DNA of 64,000 nucleotides, from positions 34,727 to 98,726 of the forward strand of contig NZ_JBGUAW010000012.1 of the NCBI RefSeq assembly GCF_041821045.1, in the 5' to 3' direction. Under the pieces are notes generated by a model. It saw only the letters and a list, made by a program, of their open reading frames with translations, did no database searches and was not told the origin of the DNA. The position numbers and the translations under genes were made by a program. Positions 16,935 to 28,278 of the stretch are shown piece after piece; position 1 is the first letter of the stretch; every line of letters starts with the position of its first letter. The stretch comes from Thiohalorhabdus sp. Cl-TMA. GTDB taxonomy: Bacteria > Pseudomonadota > Gammaproteobacteria > Thiohalorhabdales > Thiohalorhabdaceae.

Positions 16935-18625
16935 CTCGCCATTTTTGGGCCGCCTTGGCCGCCGCATTCCTGGCGACCGGCTGCGCGACGAAGGATGCTC
17001 CTCCCCGGGATAGTACACCGGCCCTGTCGTCTCCGGAGGCGGACAAGCAGAAGGACGCCGCCGATTCCTCCCGCGAGGAATCCGAGCACGCATCCCTGGA
17101 TTCGGCGTCCATGCCCCCGCTTGAGGCCGCCCCGCCGCCCGGGGAAGAGCGCGGGGAAGCGGAGCGCTTCGACGTTTCCGCCCGCAAGGTTCCGGTGCGG
17201 GAGGTCCTACTGGGGCTGGTGGAGGGCACGCAGCACAGCGTCGTCATCAATCCCGAGGTGAGCGGGGAAGTTACCCTCAATCTGCGCAGCGTGACCGTTG
17301 CCGAGGCCCTGGATTTCCTGTCCCGGACCTACGGATACGGTGTCGAGCAGATCGGCAACCGGTTCCTGATCCGTCCTGCGGCGCTCCAGACCCGGACCTT
17401 CCGGATCAATTACCTGAACGTATCGCGCAAGGGCTCCAGCCAGACCCAGATCAGCTCCGGGCAGGTGACCCAGTCGGGCGCCATGGGCAATGCCCAGAGC
17501 GGGGGAAATACCGGGGACGGCGTGATCGGAAGCGAGATCAAGACCTCCTCCTCCGCGGATTTCTGGGACCAGCTGCGAAGCGGACTGGAGGCCATCCTGG
17601 AAGGCGGCCCCTCGGAGAAGGACCGCTTGGTGATGCACCCGGGCGCGGGGGTGGTGCTGGTCCGGGCCATGCCCAATACGCTGCACCAGGTGGCGGATTA
17701 CCTGGAGGCCGTGGAAGGCGGTAGCCACCGGCAGGTGATCATTGAGGCCAAGGTGCTCGAGGTGCAGCTGAACAAGGCCCATGAGAGCGGAATCAACTGG
17801 GCCACCCTCGGCTCCTCCGGAGAGGGGCGCCTCGCCACCCGGCTGGGCAGCACCAGCAGTGGCGGCGCGACCGTGGGCGAGGCGCTGGAGCAGGGGGCCA
17901 GCCCCCCGGCGCTGTTGCCGCAGCTCCAGGGCATTAACCCGGACGGCTTCTTCTCCGCCGCCTTCTCCCTGGACAACTTCTCCGCGGTGCTGTCCTTGCT
18001 GGAAACGCAGGGGGATGTCAATGTACTGTCCAGTCCCCGGGTGGCGACGGTCAATAATCAGAAAGCCGTAATTAAGGTCGGTGTGGACGAGTTCTTCCTG
18101 ACCGACGTGGAGCTGCAGAATACCGCCACCACGGGGGTGACGACCCAGCAGCAGAATTTCGACGTGGAGCTGACCCCGTTTTTCGACGGGATCGCCCTGG
18201 ATGTGACACCGCAGATCAGCAAGAACGGCATGGTTACGCTTCATGTCCATCCGTCGGTTACCGAGGTCACCTCACAGCAGAAGCAGTTCCAGTTCAGTAA
18301 TGAGCAGGTATTCCAGTTCCCGCTGGCGCGCAGTGACGTGCGTGAATCCGATTCCATTGTCCGGGCGCGTGACGGGGAGATCGTGGTCATCGGCGGACTG
18401 ATGTCGGATTCCAATACCGATTCCCAGACCCGGGTCCCGGTCCTCGGCAGCATTCCCTTGCTGGGCGCCCTCTTTCGTCACGAGGAGCGTCGCCAGACCA
18501 AAAGGGAGCTGGTCATTCTGCTACGGCCCCGGATTGTGCACGGGAAGCCCGTGAAGGATGGGCGGCAGGAAGCCCTGCAGCGGATCTGGGACAGGGGGCT
18601 GCGCAAGACGGCGCCGGACGGGTGA
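16931..18625 (+). CDS. mshL: MshL, secretin of the MSHA pilus (outer-membrane lipoprotein channel)
   Basis: 564 residues from a TTG overlapping the mshK stop. A lipoprotein signal ends at LATGC with Cys18 as the lipidated residue. An acidic linker follows, then the secretin STN/N0-like domain (FDVSARKVPVREVLLGLVEG, about 80-145), an N1-like domain with a Ser/Gly-rich insert (about 155-200), and the C-terminal secretin pore (about 250-545) with RQVIIEAKVLEVQLN, VNVLSSPRVATVNNQKAVIKVG, the DVTPQISKNGMVTLHVHPS segment and VPVLGSIPLLGALFRHE. It forms the outer-membrane exit port for the pilus. Confidence 0.93.
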   Translation: MTRHFWAALAAAFLATGCATKDAPPRDSTPALSSPEADKQKDAADSSREESEHASLDSASMPPLEAAPPPGEERGEAERFDVSARKVPVREVLLGLVEGTQHSVVINPEVSGEVTLNLRSVTVAEALDFLSRTYGYGVEQIGNRFLIRPAALQTRTFRINYLNVSRKGSSQTQISSGQVTQSGAMGNAQSGGNTGDGVIGSEIKTSSSADFWDQLRSGLEAILEGGPSEKDRLVMHPGAGVVLVRAMPNTLHQVADYLEAVEGGSHRQVIIEAKVLEVQLNKAHESGINWATLGSSGEGRLATRLGSTSSGGATVGEALEQGASPPALLPQLQGINPDGFFSAAFSLDNFSAVLSLLETQGDVNVLSSPRVATVNNQKAVIKVGVDEFFLTDVELQNTATTGVTTQQQNFDVELTPFFDGIALDVTPQISKNGMVTLHVHPSVTEVTSQQKQFQFSNEQVFQFPLARSDVRESDSIVRARDGEIVVIGGLMSDSNTDSQTRVPVLGSIPLLGALFRHEERRQTKRELVILLRPRIVHGKPVKDGRQEALQRIWDRGLRKTAPDG

Positions 18626-18637
18626 CAGGGGGAAGTC

Positions 18638-19543
18638 TTGTATAACAACTTTTTCGGGCTAAGCAGCGAGCCCTTCGCCCTCACTCCGGATACCGAGTTC
18701 TTCTTTAACGACCGTATCCGGCAGGAAGCGTTGAACACGCTCGTCTACGGGGTGCGCTCAGGGGAGGGCTTCATCAAGGTGGTGGGGGAGGTGGGAACCG
18801 GAAAGACCACCCTCTGCCGGCAGTTCCTGCAGGCCATCGAGGGCGAAGCCAAGACCGCCTACATCCTGGATCCCGTGCTGCGGGGCGAGGAGCTGGTACG
18901 GGCCCTGGCCCACGAGCTCGGCATCGAGCCCGGAAACCGCAGCCAGACGGAGCTGGTGGAGGCCATCAAGACGCTCATGCTGGAGACCTGGGAGCAGGGG
19001 CGCCCGGTGGTCCTGCTGCTGGACGAGGCCCAGGCTCTTCCCCTGGAAACCCTGGAGCAGCTTCGGCTGCTGTCCAACCTGGAAACCGAGAAGGCGAAGC
19101 TGCTACGCATCGTGCTCATGGGCCAGCCGGAGCTGGATGTTCGGCTTCGGGAGCCCACTATCCGCCAGCTCCGGCAGCGGATCGTCTATACCTACCGCCT
19201 GTTCCCGCTCGGGCGCGAGGATCTTAGCGGTTATCTGGAGCACCGCATGCGGGTGGCGGGATACAATGGTGGCCAGGTGTTCCGGCCCAATGCGGTTTCC
19301 ACCCTGTACCGGGGCAGCCAGGGCATCCTCCGGCTGGTGAACATACTCGCCCACAAATCCCTGCTCGCGGCCTACGGTGATGGGGAGCCGCAGGTTCGGC
19401 GCCGCCACGTTCGCGCCGCCATTCGGGATACGGAATCCGCCCGCCGGGTACGCTGGCTGCCCATCGCCGGGGCGTGGGGGGCGCCGGTGCTGGCGACGGG
19501 GCACATGATCCTGAAGGGCGCCGGTTTCACGGGTCCGGCATGA
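18638..19543 (+). CDS. mshM: MshM, AAA ATPase of the ExeA/GspA type
   Basis: 301 residues. Starts with MYNNFFGLSSEPFALTPDTE, the hallmark of ExeA/MshM ATPases. Walker A GEVGTGKT is at residues 50-57 and Walker B VVLLLDEAQAL near 124. The TTG start has AGGGGGA about 5 bases upstream. Proteins of this family promote multimerisation or insertion of the secretin. Downstream it overlaps mshN by 4 bases. Confidence 0.92.
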   Translation: MYNNFFGLSSEPFALTPDTEFFFNDRIRQEALNTLVYGVRSGEGFIKVVGEVGTGKTTLCRQFLQAIEGEAKTAYILDPVLRGEELVRALAHELGIEPGNRSQTELVEAIKTLMLETWEQGRPVVLLLDEAQALPLETLEQLRLLSNLETEKAKLLRIVLMGQPELDVRLREPTIRQLRQRIVYTYRLFPLGREDLSGYLEHRMRVAGYNGGQVFRPNAVSTLYRGSQGILRLVNILAHKSLLAAYGDGEPQVRRRHVRAAIRDTESARRVRWLPIAGAWGAPVLATGHMILKGAGFTGPA

Positions 19544-20772
19544 GTCTCATCAATGAAGTCCTCCGGAAACTGGACCGTGAGCCCGCTTCCAGCCGGATGC
19601 GGAACCTGCCGCCGCACCTCCAGCCCGCGCGGCGGCACAGGCCCGGACAGGGCCATCTTGCCGGGTGGATTCTGGCCGCTTTTCTGGCGGGTGGGGTCTC
19701 CGGTGTCGGCGTCTGGTGGTGGACGAGCATGCAGGCGCGCCGTGCACCGGCGCCCGCCGCGGAGGGCCCGGGTGCCACGGAGCCCGCCGTACAGCAGCGA
19801 AAGGGGGAGACCCGGAAACCCGCCACCCCGCGGGAAGACGAGGGGGATACCGGCCCGGGCCCGGCTGCGGGGCAGGTGGCCCACCGGGAAAAGCCCGTTT
19901 CTCCGAAGCCCATTCCCGAGCCCCCCATGGCCGCGGCGCCGGAGTCCGGGGCCACGGCCCCGCCTCCGGAGGCCTCCGAACGGGACCGCTCCGGCGCGGC
20001 CGAGGGGGCGGAGGCCCTGCGCAGGCCCATGCTCAAGGAAAGCCCGGACATACCCCCGAAAATCGCCGTCAACCCGAATGCCGAACCGCTCCCCCGGGAG
20101 ACCGCTGCCACCGGCGCTCCGGGCGCGGAGCAAGACCCGTCCCGGGCTTCGGTTCAAGTGGAGGTTCCGGATGAGGTGCGCAAACGCCGGCGGGCCTCCG
20201 CCCTGGCCCGCTCCGGATACCAGGCCCTGGAGGCGGGGCGCTACGCGGAGGCGCGCAGCCGGCTGCGGGAGGCCCTGCGCCTGGACCCCGGAAGCCCGGA
20301 CGTCATGAATAACCTGGCCCTGGCCCGCTGGCGCTCCGGGCGAAAAAGCGAGGCGGTGGACGGTTTGCTGGACGGCGTGGCCGAGCATCCCGGCAACGTT
20401 CGTCTGGCCCGCAACCTGGCCCATTTCCTGATTCGGAAAGGAACTGACGAGCAACGTGCCAGTGGTGCCCCGATCCTCACCGAGGCTCTGGGCGAGCAGG
20501 ACCGGGCGGAGCTTTACGCCCTCGTCGGCAGGCTGTATCGGGAATTGGGACGATTCGAGGAAGCCGCTACCATCTACCGCCACGGGCTGACCCGCAAGGG
20601 GTCCCGGTGGCGGCTCCTGCTCGGCCTGGGCCAGGCGCTGGAGAGTCGGGGCAAGCGCGAGGAGGCCCGGGAGGTCTATGGCAAGGCCCTTGACCGGCTC
20701 CCCGCCGGACAGGACCAGCTTCACGAGCGGCTTTCCGCCCGCATCCAGTCCCTCCGGCCGGGCGGCGATTGA
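19540..20772 (+). CDS. mshN: MshN, membrane-anchored TPR protein
   Basis: 410 residues from ATG 19540, chosen because it gives the family N-terminus MSLINEVLRKLDRE and overlaps the mshM stop. One membrane helix (about residues 38-63), then a Pro/Ala/Glu-rich linker (about 64-205) and a TPR solenoid (about 210-405) starting with ARSGYQALEAGRYAEARSRL. Last gene of the pilus locus. A 244-base gap with a GC hairpin separates it from hisZ. Confidence 0.88.
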   Translation: MSLINEVLRKLDREPASSRMRNLPPHLQPARRHRPGQGHLAGWILAAFLAGGVSGVGVWWWTSMQARRAPAPAAEGPGATEPAVQQRKGETRKPATPREDEGDTGPGPAAGQVAHREKPVSPKPIPEPPMAAAPESGATAPPPEASERDRSGAAEGAEALRRPMLKESPDIPPKIAVNPNAEPLPRETAATGAPGAEQDPSRASVQVEVPDEVRKRRRASALARSGYQALEAGRYAEARSRLREALRLDPGSPDVMNNLALARWRSGRKSEAVDGLLDGVAEHPGNVRLARNLAHFLIRKGTDEQRASGAPILTEALGEQDRAELYALVGRLYRELGRFEEAATIYRHGLTRKGSRWRLLLGLGQALESRGKREEAREVYGKALDRLPAGQDQLHERLSARIQSLRPGGD

Positions 20773-20915
20773 CACCGATTTTCTGGCGTGGTTTCGTTTG
20801 CGCCTTCAATACGCGGCCTGAGCAAGGCACACTGTCTATTCGGGATAGGGCAGGGCCCCTGTCTCGGTTGATTGCGTTGTTTTTCTGGATGGAGACCGAC
20901 CTCCTCCTGTACCCT

Positions 20916-20940
20916 CCTCCCGGCCCGAACGGGCGGGAGG
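20916..20940 (+). other. GC-rich hairpin in the mshN-hisZ intergenic leader
   Basis: A 10-bp stem with a single bulged G (20923) and GAAC loop. No T tract follows on either strand, so it is not a standard terminator. It lies about 75 bases upstream of hisZ and may shape the hisZ leader RNA. Function unknown. Confidence 0.4.
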
Positions 20941-21016
20941 GGCCGGCCATGTGCCCTTGCCGAAATACAGCTGCAGCGGGCCCGCCGATCCGGGCCGATG
21001 AGACCGAAGAAAAGGA

Positions 21017-23544
<2,528 letters not shown>

Positions 23545-23564
23545 CCTGAAGGGCATGAACGAAA

Positions 23565-23588
23565 AAGCCCCGCGTTTCCGCGGGGCTT
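23565..23588 (-). terminator. Intrinsic terminator downstream of tRNA-Leu (possibly bidirectional for purA)
   Basis: Perfect 10-bp stem AAGCCCCGCG / CGCGGGGCTT with a TTTC loop on the plus strand. Read on the minus strand it is followed immediately by T residues (GGGGCTTTTTC), the classic rho-independent layout for the tRNA transcript. On the plus strand no T tract follows, so purA termination here would be weaker. Confidence 0.75.
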
Positions 23589-23601
23589 CATGCTTTCGGT
23601 C

Positions 23602-23689
23602 TGGTGCCGAGGGCCGGAGTCGAACCGGCACGGGGGAAAACCCCACTAGATCCTGAATCTAGCGCGTCTACCAGTTCCGCCACCTCGGC
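23602..23689 (-). tRNA. tRNA-Leu (anticodon CAG)
   Basis: 88 bases including an encoded CCA end. Acceptor stem GCCGAGG pairs with CCTCGGC; the anticodon arm CTAGA-TTCAGGA-TCTAG gives anticodon CAG, reading CUG codons; a long class II variable arm follows the anticodon stem, as expected for leucine tRNAs; T arm GCCGGTTCGACTCCGGC. It lies opposite to purA and rnr. Confidence 0.96.
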
Positions 23690-23701
23690 GAGAGGCGGCT
23701 A

Positions 23702-23731
23702 ATTAAACAACACCGCACAAGGTTGGGTCAA
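23702..23731 (-). promoter_or_regulatory. Promoter of tRNA-Leu
   Basis: On the minus strand TTGACC (plus coordinates 23726-23731) and TTTAAT (23702-23707) are separated by 18 bases, with the tRNA 5' end 12 bases further on. The -35 element overlaps the first base of the rnr start codon on the other strand. Confidence 0.6.
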
Positions 23732-25965
23732 TGGCCAATTTCGAAGACGATCCCCAGCGAGATCGGGAAGCGGAGCGCTACGAGCGGCCGATCCCGAGCC
23801 GCGAATTCATACTCGATTTCCTCCGGGAGCATACTAATGCCCCGGTGGACGAGGAGTTCGTCGCCAACGGCCTGGAGATGGAGGACGAGGAGCAGCGGAC
23901 CGCCTTGAACCGCCGTCTGCGGGCCATGGAGCGCGACGGGCAGCTAATCCGCACCCGCCGCAATCTGTACGGCCTCCCGGAGCGCATGGATCTGGTGCGC
24001 GGGAAGGTGACCGCCCATCCGGACGGCTTCGGCTTCCTGGTTCCCGAGGACCGGGACCAGAAGGATCTCTTTTTGTCCCCGCGGGAAATGCGCCAGGTCA
24101 TGCACGGCGACCGGGTGGTGGCCCGCCTGGTGGGCTTCGACAAGCGCGGCCGGCCCGAGGGGGCCGTGGTACGCATCGTGGAGCGGGGCCAGGAGCGTGT
24201 TGTGGGGCGCCTCGACGAAGAGGACGGCATTCACTTCGTGGTGCCGGATGAGAAGCGCCTGACCCAGAATATCCTCGTTCCCCCCGGGGAGGACGGCGGC
24301 GCCAAGCTGGGCGAGATCGTCAGCCTGGAGATCATCCATTATCCCACCCCCAAGAAGCAGCCCACCGGAAGGGTGATCGAGATCGTCGGCGAGCACCTGA
24401 CACCGGAGGTGGAGGTGGAGATCGTCATGCGCAAGCATGGCATTCCCCACACCTGGCCGGACGAGGTGCTGACCGAGGCGGAAAAGGTTCCCCAGAGTGT
24501 TTCCCCCGAGGATATCGGTGACCGGGAGGACCTGCGGGCCCTGCCCCTGGTGACCATCGACGGTGCCGATGCGCGGGACTTCGACGATGCCGTATTCGCC
24601 GAGCGTGCGGGGGACGGATTCCGCCTGATCGTGGCCATCGCCGACGTCTCCAGCTATGTGAAGCCGAACGCGTCGCTGGACAAGGAGGGCTACCACCGGG
24701 GCAACTCCACCTACTTCCCGCAGCGGGTGGTGCCCATGCTGCCCGAGGCGCTATCCAACGGCATCTGCTCCCTGAACCCCGGCGTCGACCGGCTGACGCT
24801 CGCCTGCGAGATGCACGTCACCAGCGACGGCGAGGTGGATCAGTACCGGTTCTTCGAGGCGGTCATGCACTCCCATGCGCGACTCACCTATTCCCAGGTG
24901 GCGGCCATGATGGAGGACGGCGACGAGGCGGTTCGCGAGGAGTATTCCCACCTGCTGCCGCAGCTTGAGACTCTCTACGAGCTCTACCGGACCCTGCACA
25001 AGGCGCGGGTCGAGCGCGGCGCCATCGAGTTCGAGGGCCTGGAGACGCAGATCGTCTTCGGCGAGAACAACCAGATCGAGATGATCGTCCCCTATGAGCG
25101 GCGCGATGCCCACCGGCTCATCGAGGAATGCATGCTGGCGGCCAACGAGAGCGCCGCGCGCCTGTTCGCCGACAAAAAGGAACCGGCGCTTTTCCGGGTC
25201 CACGAGCCGCCCGCCGAAGAGAAGCTGGAGAACCTGCGCGACTTTCTGAAGACCATCGGTCTGGACCTGGGGCCGGAGGACCCGCCAACGCCCAAGTCCT
25301 TCGGACGCGTGCTGGAGGAAGCCCGCGGCCGCAGGGACGGCCACCTGATCGAGACCGTCATGCTGCGCTCCATGCAGCAGGCCCAGTACCGGCCCGACAA
25401 TCAGGGCCACTTCGGACTCTCCTATGATCATTACACCCACTTCACCTCGCCCATCCGCCGGTATCCCGATCTGGTGGTGCACCGGCGCATCAAGGACATC
25501 CTCGCCGGACGCCGGGTCAAGGAGGGCAAGAAGGAGGCCTTCAAGGCCAATCTGGCCGAGATCGGCGAGCACACCTCCGCCACCGAGCGTCGCTCCGAGC
25601 TGGCGGAGCGGGAGACCGTGGACTGGCTCAAGTGCCAGTACATGCAGGAGCACCTGGGCGAGGAGTACGACGCGGTGATCGCCGGCGTCACCGGCTTCGG
25701 CGTCTTCGCCGAGCTGACCGGGGTCTACGTGGAGGGGCTGGTACACATCACCAACCTCGAGGACGACTACTACCACTTCGACCCTGTCCATCATCTGCTG
25801 CGCGGTGAGCGCACCGGTCGCATCTACCAGCTCGGCGATCCCCTCCGGGTCAAGGTTGCCCGGGTGGACGTGGACGATCTGAAGATCGATCTGGGGCTGG
25901 TGAAGAGTCCCGCGGAGATGGGTGCCCACCAGGAGGAGGCCGAGCCCTCCACCGCGGACGACTAG
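23731..25965 (+). CDS. rnr: Ribonuclease R
   Basis: 744 residues. N-terminal winged-helix/cold-shock segments (LRAMERDGQLIRTRRNLYGLPERMDLVRGKVTAHPDGFGFL), the RNB catalytic domain with the acidic motif DGADARDFDDAVFAER, and a C-terminal S1 domain (YDAVIAGVTGFGVFAELTGVYVEGLV). A 3'-5' exonuclease for structured RNA, rRNA quality control and tmRNA-linked decay. ATG 23731 has no clear ribosome site, and the tRNA-Leu gene lies antisense immediately upstream, so rnr transcription probably reads through from purA or starts within the tRNA region. Confidence 0.96.
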   Translation: MANFEDDPQRDREAERYERPIPSREFILDFLREHTNAPVDEEFVANGLEMEDEEQRTALNRRLRAMERDGQLIRTRRNLYGLPERMDLVRGKVTAHPDGFGFLVPEDRDQKDLFLSPREMRQVMHGDRVVARLVGFDKRGRPEGAVVRIVERGQERVVGRLDEEDGIHFVVPDEKRLTQNILVPPGEDGGAKLGEIVSLEIIHYPTPKKQPTGRVIEIVGEHLTPEVEVEIVMRKHGIPHTWPDEVLTEAEKVPQSVSPEDIGDREDLRALPLVTIDGADARDFDDAVFAERAGDGFRLIVAIADVSSYVKPNASLDKEGYHRGNSTYFPQRVVPMLPEALSNGICSLNPGVDRLTLACEMHVTSDGEVDQYRFFEAVMHSHARLTYSQVAAMMEDGDEAVREEYSHLLPQLETLYELYRTLHKARVERGAIEFEGLETQIVFGENNQIEMIVPYERRDAHRLIEECMLAANESAARLFADKKEPALFRVHEPPAEEKLENLRDFLKTIGLDLGPEDPPTPKSFGRVLEEARGRRDGHLIETVMLRSMQQAQYRPDNQGHFGLSYDHYTHFTSPIRRYPDLVVHRRIKDILAGRRVKEGKKEAFKANLAEIGEHTSATERRSELAERETVDWLKCQYMQEHLGEEYDAVIAGVTGFGVFAELTGVYVEGLVHITNLEDDYYHFDPVHHLLRGERTGRIYQLGDPLRVKVARVDVDDLKIDLGLVKSPAEMGAHQEEAEPSTADD

Positions 25966-25989
25966 CAGGCCGCCGAAAGGGTAGGGCCC

Positions 25990-27420
25990 ATGTGGGATTG
26001 GATGGGCTACGGTTTCCGGGCCGAGCTGTATGCCATTGTCGGGCATGTGCTGACCGGAGTCTTCATCCTCCTCATCCTGTCCTCCCGGGAGGAGACCCAG
26101 TCCCCGTTCGGCTGGCTTCTGGCCGTGGTGTTCGTGCCCTGGGTGGCGGGCCCGGCCTATCTGATTTTCGGGGGCTACCGCGTCCGCCGGGTGGCCGGCC
26201 GGCGGGTGCAGCGGGACCGACAGTTCATGCGAACCCTGCCGCCCCAGCTCGGCGGGATGTCCGAAGAGGCGGCGGAATCCACTCTTGGCTCCGATTCCCG
26301 CCGCTCCGTGCTGCAGGACTATCCCAATTCCACTGGCAACGAGGTGGAGGTCTTCGGGCACGGCGAGGAGAAATACGCCCGCCTGGAGGCCGATATACGC
26401 GCCGCCCGCGACCACATCCATCTGGCCTATTACTTGTGGGCCAACGACAGCACCGGGATGTGGCTGCGGGACCTCCTGACGGAAAAGGTCGAGGAGGGCG
26501 TGGAGGTTCGGGTCCTATATGACGCCTGGGGGGCTCCCACGGCCGGCTGGCTGCTCCGTCCCCTGCGCCGCGCGGGCGGCTGGGTACGTGCTTTCGCGCC
26601 CTTGCTGTCGCCTTCCACCATCCTCGGCGCGAATCTCCGTAACCACCGGAAGATCGTGGTGCTGGACGGCAAGGTGGCCTACACCGGCGGCATCAATATC
26701 GGCGACGATTACCGGGGCCGGGAGGGACCGCGGCTGTGGAAGGATCTCCATCTGCGGGCCGATGGGCCCGTCACCCGGCAGATCGCTTCCATTTTCGCCA
26801 AGGACTGGCATTACGTGACGGGATCCGCGCTGGTGGCACCGCGCTTCTATCCCCGTATGCAGGCGGACGGGCCTAGCGTGGCGCGCGTTCTCCCGTCGGG
26901 ACCGGGCCAGTACTGGCGGGCCTTTCACGAGACCATATTCAACGCCATCACCTCCGCCCAGGACTGGATTCAGGTGGTCACCCCTTACTACGTCCCCGAC
27001 CAGAGCATGCAGATGGCGCTAGGCAGCGCCGCCCGACGGGGCGTCCGGGTGCGGATGCTGGTGCCGCGCCACAACAACCACCCCATGGTGGCCGCGGCCA
27101 GCAACTCCTTCTACGAGGAGCTGCTCGAAGCCGGCGTGGAGATCTACCGCAGCCAGCAGGGAATGGTGCACGGCAAGCAGGTGACCGTGGACGGCCGTTG
27201 GGCCACGGTGGGCTCCGCCAACCTGGACGCCCGTTCCTTCTATCTTAATTACGAGCTCAACGTGATCCTGAAGGATCAGGGCCCCATCAACCACCTCTCC
27301 ATGCTCTTCGAGGACGAGCTGCACACGGCGGGGCGCGTCACCCTGGAGGACTATCGCCACCGGCCCGCCTGGAAGAGCAGTCTCGAGGGCCTGGCCCGCA
27401 CCTTGAGCCCCATGCTATGA
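25990..27420 (+). CDS. cls: Cardiolipin synthase (phospholipase D family)
   Basis: 476 residues. Two N-terminal membrane helices (about residues 8-32 and 38-58) with FGWLLAVVFVPWVAGPAYLIFGG, then two PLD domains, each with an HxKxxxxD motif: NHRKIVVLDGKVAYTGGIN and VHGKQVTVDGRWATVGSANLD. These two histidine motifs form the active site that condenses phosphatidylglycerols to cardiolipin at the inner membrane. It ends on an ATGA overlap with rlmB. Not usually a fixed rnr neighbour. Confidence 0.93.
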   Translation: MWDWMGYGFRAELYAIVGHVLTGVFILLILSSREETQSPFGWLLAVVFVPWVAGPAYLIFGGYRVRRVAGRRVQRDRQFMRTLPPQLGGMSEEAAESTLGSDSRRSVLQDYPNSTGNEVEVFGHGEEKYARLEADIRAARDHIHLAYYLWANDSTGMWLRDLLTEKVEEGVEVRVLYDAWGAPTAGWLLRPLRRAGGWVRAFAPLLSPSTILGANLRNHRKIVVLDGKVAYTGGINIGDDYRGREGPRLWKDLHLRADGPVTRQIASIFAKDWHYVTGSALVAPRFYPRMQADGPSVARVLPSGPGQYWRAFHETIFNAITSAQDWIQVVTPYYVPDQSMQMALGSAARRGVRVRMLVPRHNNHPMVAAASNSFYEELLEAGVEIYRSQQGMVHGKQVTVDGRWATVGSANLDARSFYLNYELNVILKDQGPINHLSMLFEDELHTAGRVTLEDYRHRPAWKSSLEGLARTLSPML

Positions 27421-28157
27421 GCGATCCCGAGGACCATCTCTTCGGCATTCACAGTGTCATGGCGGCCCTGGAGGCGGGGACCGCCCTGGCTGAGGTGCGC
27501 ATCGCAAGGGATTTCCACGGCAAGCGTCTTGCCCGGGTGGAGGGCGAGGCCAGGAAGCGGGGTATCCGGGTACGTCATGTCCCGCGCGAGGACCTGGACC
27601 GGCGCGCCGGGGGCGGGCGGCACCAGGGGGTGGTGGGGCGCGTGGAGCCGGTGGCCCTGTGGGGCGAGCGGGACCTGCACGACCACCTGGAGACGCTCAC
27701 CGAAGCGCCTCTGCTCCTGCTCCTGGACGGGGTCACCGATCCCCGCAATCTTGGTGCCTGCCTGCGCACCGCCGATGCCGCCGGGGTTCATGCCGTGGTG
27801 GCGCCCCGGGACCGCTGCGCGCCGGTGAACGCTACCGCCCGCAAGGTGGCCACCGGCGCGGCGGAGACCGTGCCGGTGGCCGTGGTACCCAACCTGGCGC
27901 GCGCCATGGACGCCCTCAAGGAGCGGGGCATCTTCCTTCTCGGCACCTCGGATCGGGCCGCGGAGCCCTGGTACAGCGCGGAGTGTACCGGGGCCATCGG
28001 GTGGGTGCTGGGCGCGGAGGGGGAGGGCATGCGCGACCTCACCGCCAAGAAGTGCGACGCCCTCTACGCCATACCCATGGCCGGCCAGGTAACCAGCCTG
28101 AATGTCTCGGTGGCCACGGGAATCGTTTTGTTCGAGGCGGTACGACAGCGGGATTAA
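27417..28157 (+). CDS. rlmB: 23S rRNA (guanosine-2'-O)-methyltransferase RlmB
   Basis: 246 residues, TrmH/SpoU family. N-terminal substrate-binding domain begins DHLFGIHSVMAALEAG. The C-terminal SPOUT knot shows the three family motifs: DPRNLGACLRTADAAGVHAVV, VLGAEGEGM, and YAIPMAGQVTSLNVSVATGIVLFE. It methylates G2251 (E. coli numbering) of 23S rRNA. Coupled to cls by a 4-base overlap. Confidence 0.95.
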   Translation: MSDPEDHLFGIHSVMAALEAGTALAEVRIARDFHGKRLARVEGEARKRGIRVRHVPREDLDRRAGGGRHQGVVGRVEPVALWGERDLHDHLETLTEAPLLLLLDGVTDPRNLGACLRTADAAGVHAVVAPRDRCAPVNATARKVATGAAETVPVAVVPNLARAMDALKERGIFLLGTSDRAAEPWYSAECTGAIGWVLGAEGEGMRDLTAKKCDALYAIPMAGQVTSLNVSVATGIVLFEAVRQRD

Positions 28158-28278
28158 AGGGGCGCAAGCCCGGCGGGTCGAGCCGGGAAGCGCGCAATAT
28201 CCCTTCCACGCAAATCGCCTTCGCGTTATAAGCCCTGGTCGGGTCGGAGATGGCTTCCAATACAAGGGGGGATAGCTC

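Noticed and set aside
20769..20774. Perfect TTGACA at the mshN stop as -35 box for hisZ
   Set aside because: At 16-18 bases downstream there is only TTTCGT-like sequence, no acceptable -10.
28169..28195. CCCGGC/GCCGGG hairpin after rlmB as terminator
   Set aside because: Six-bp stem without a T tract.
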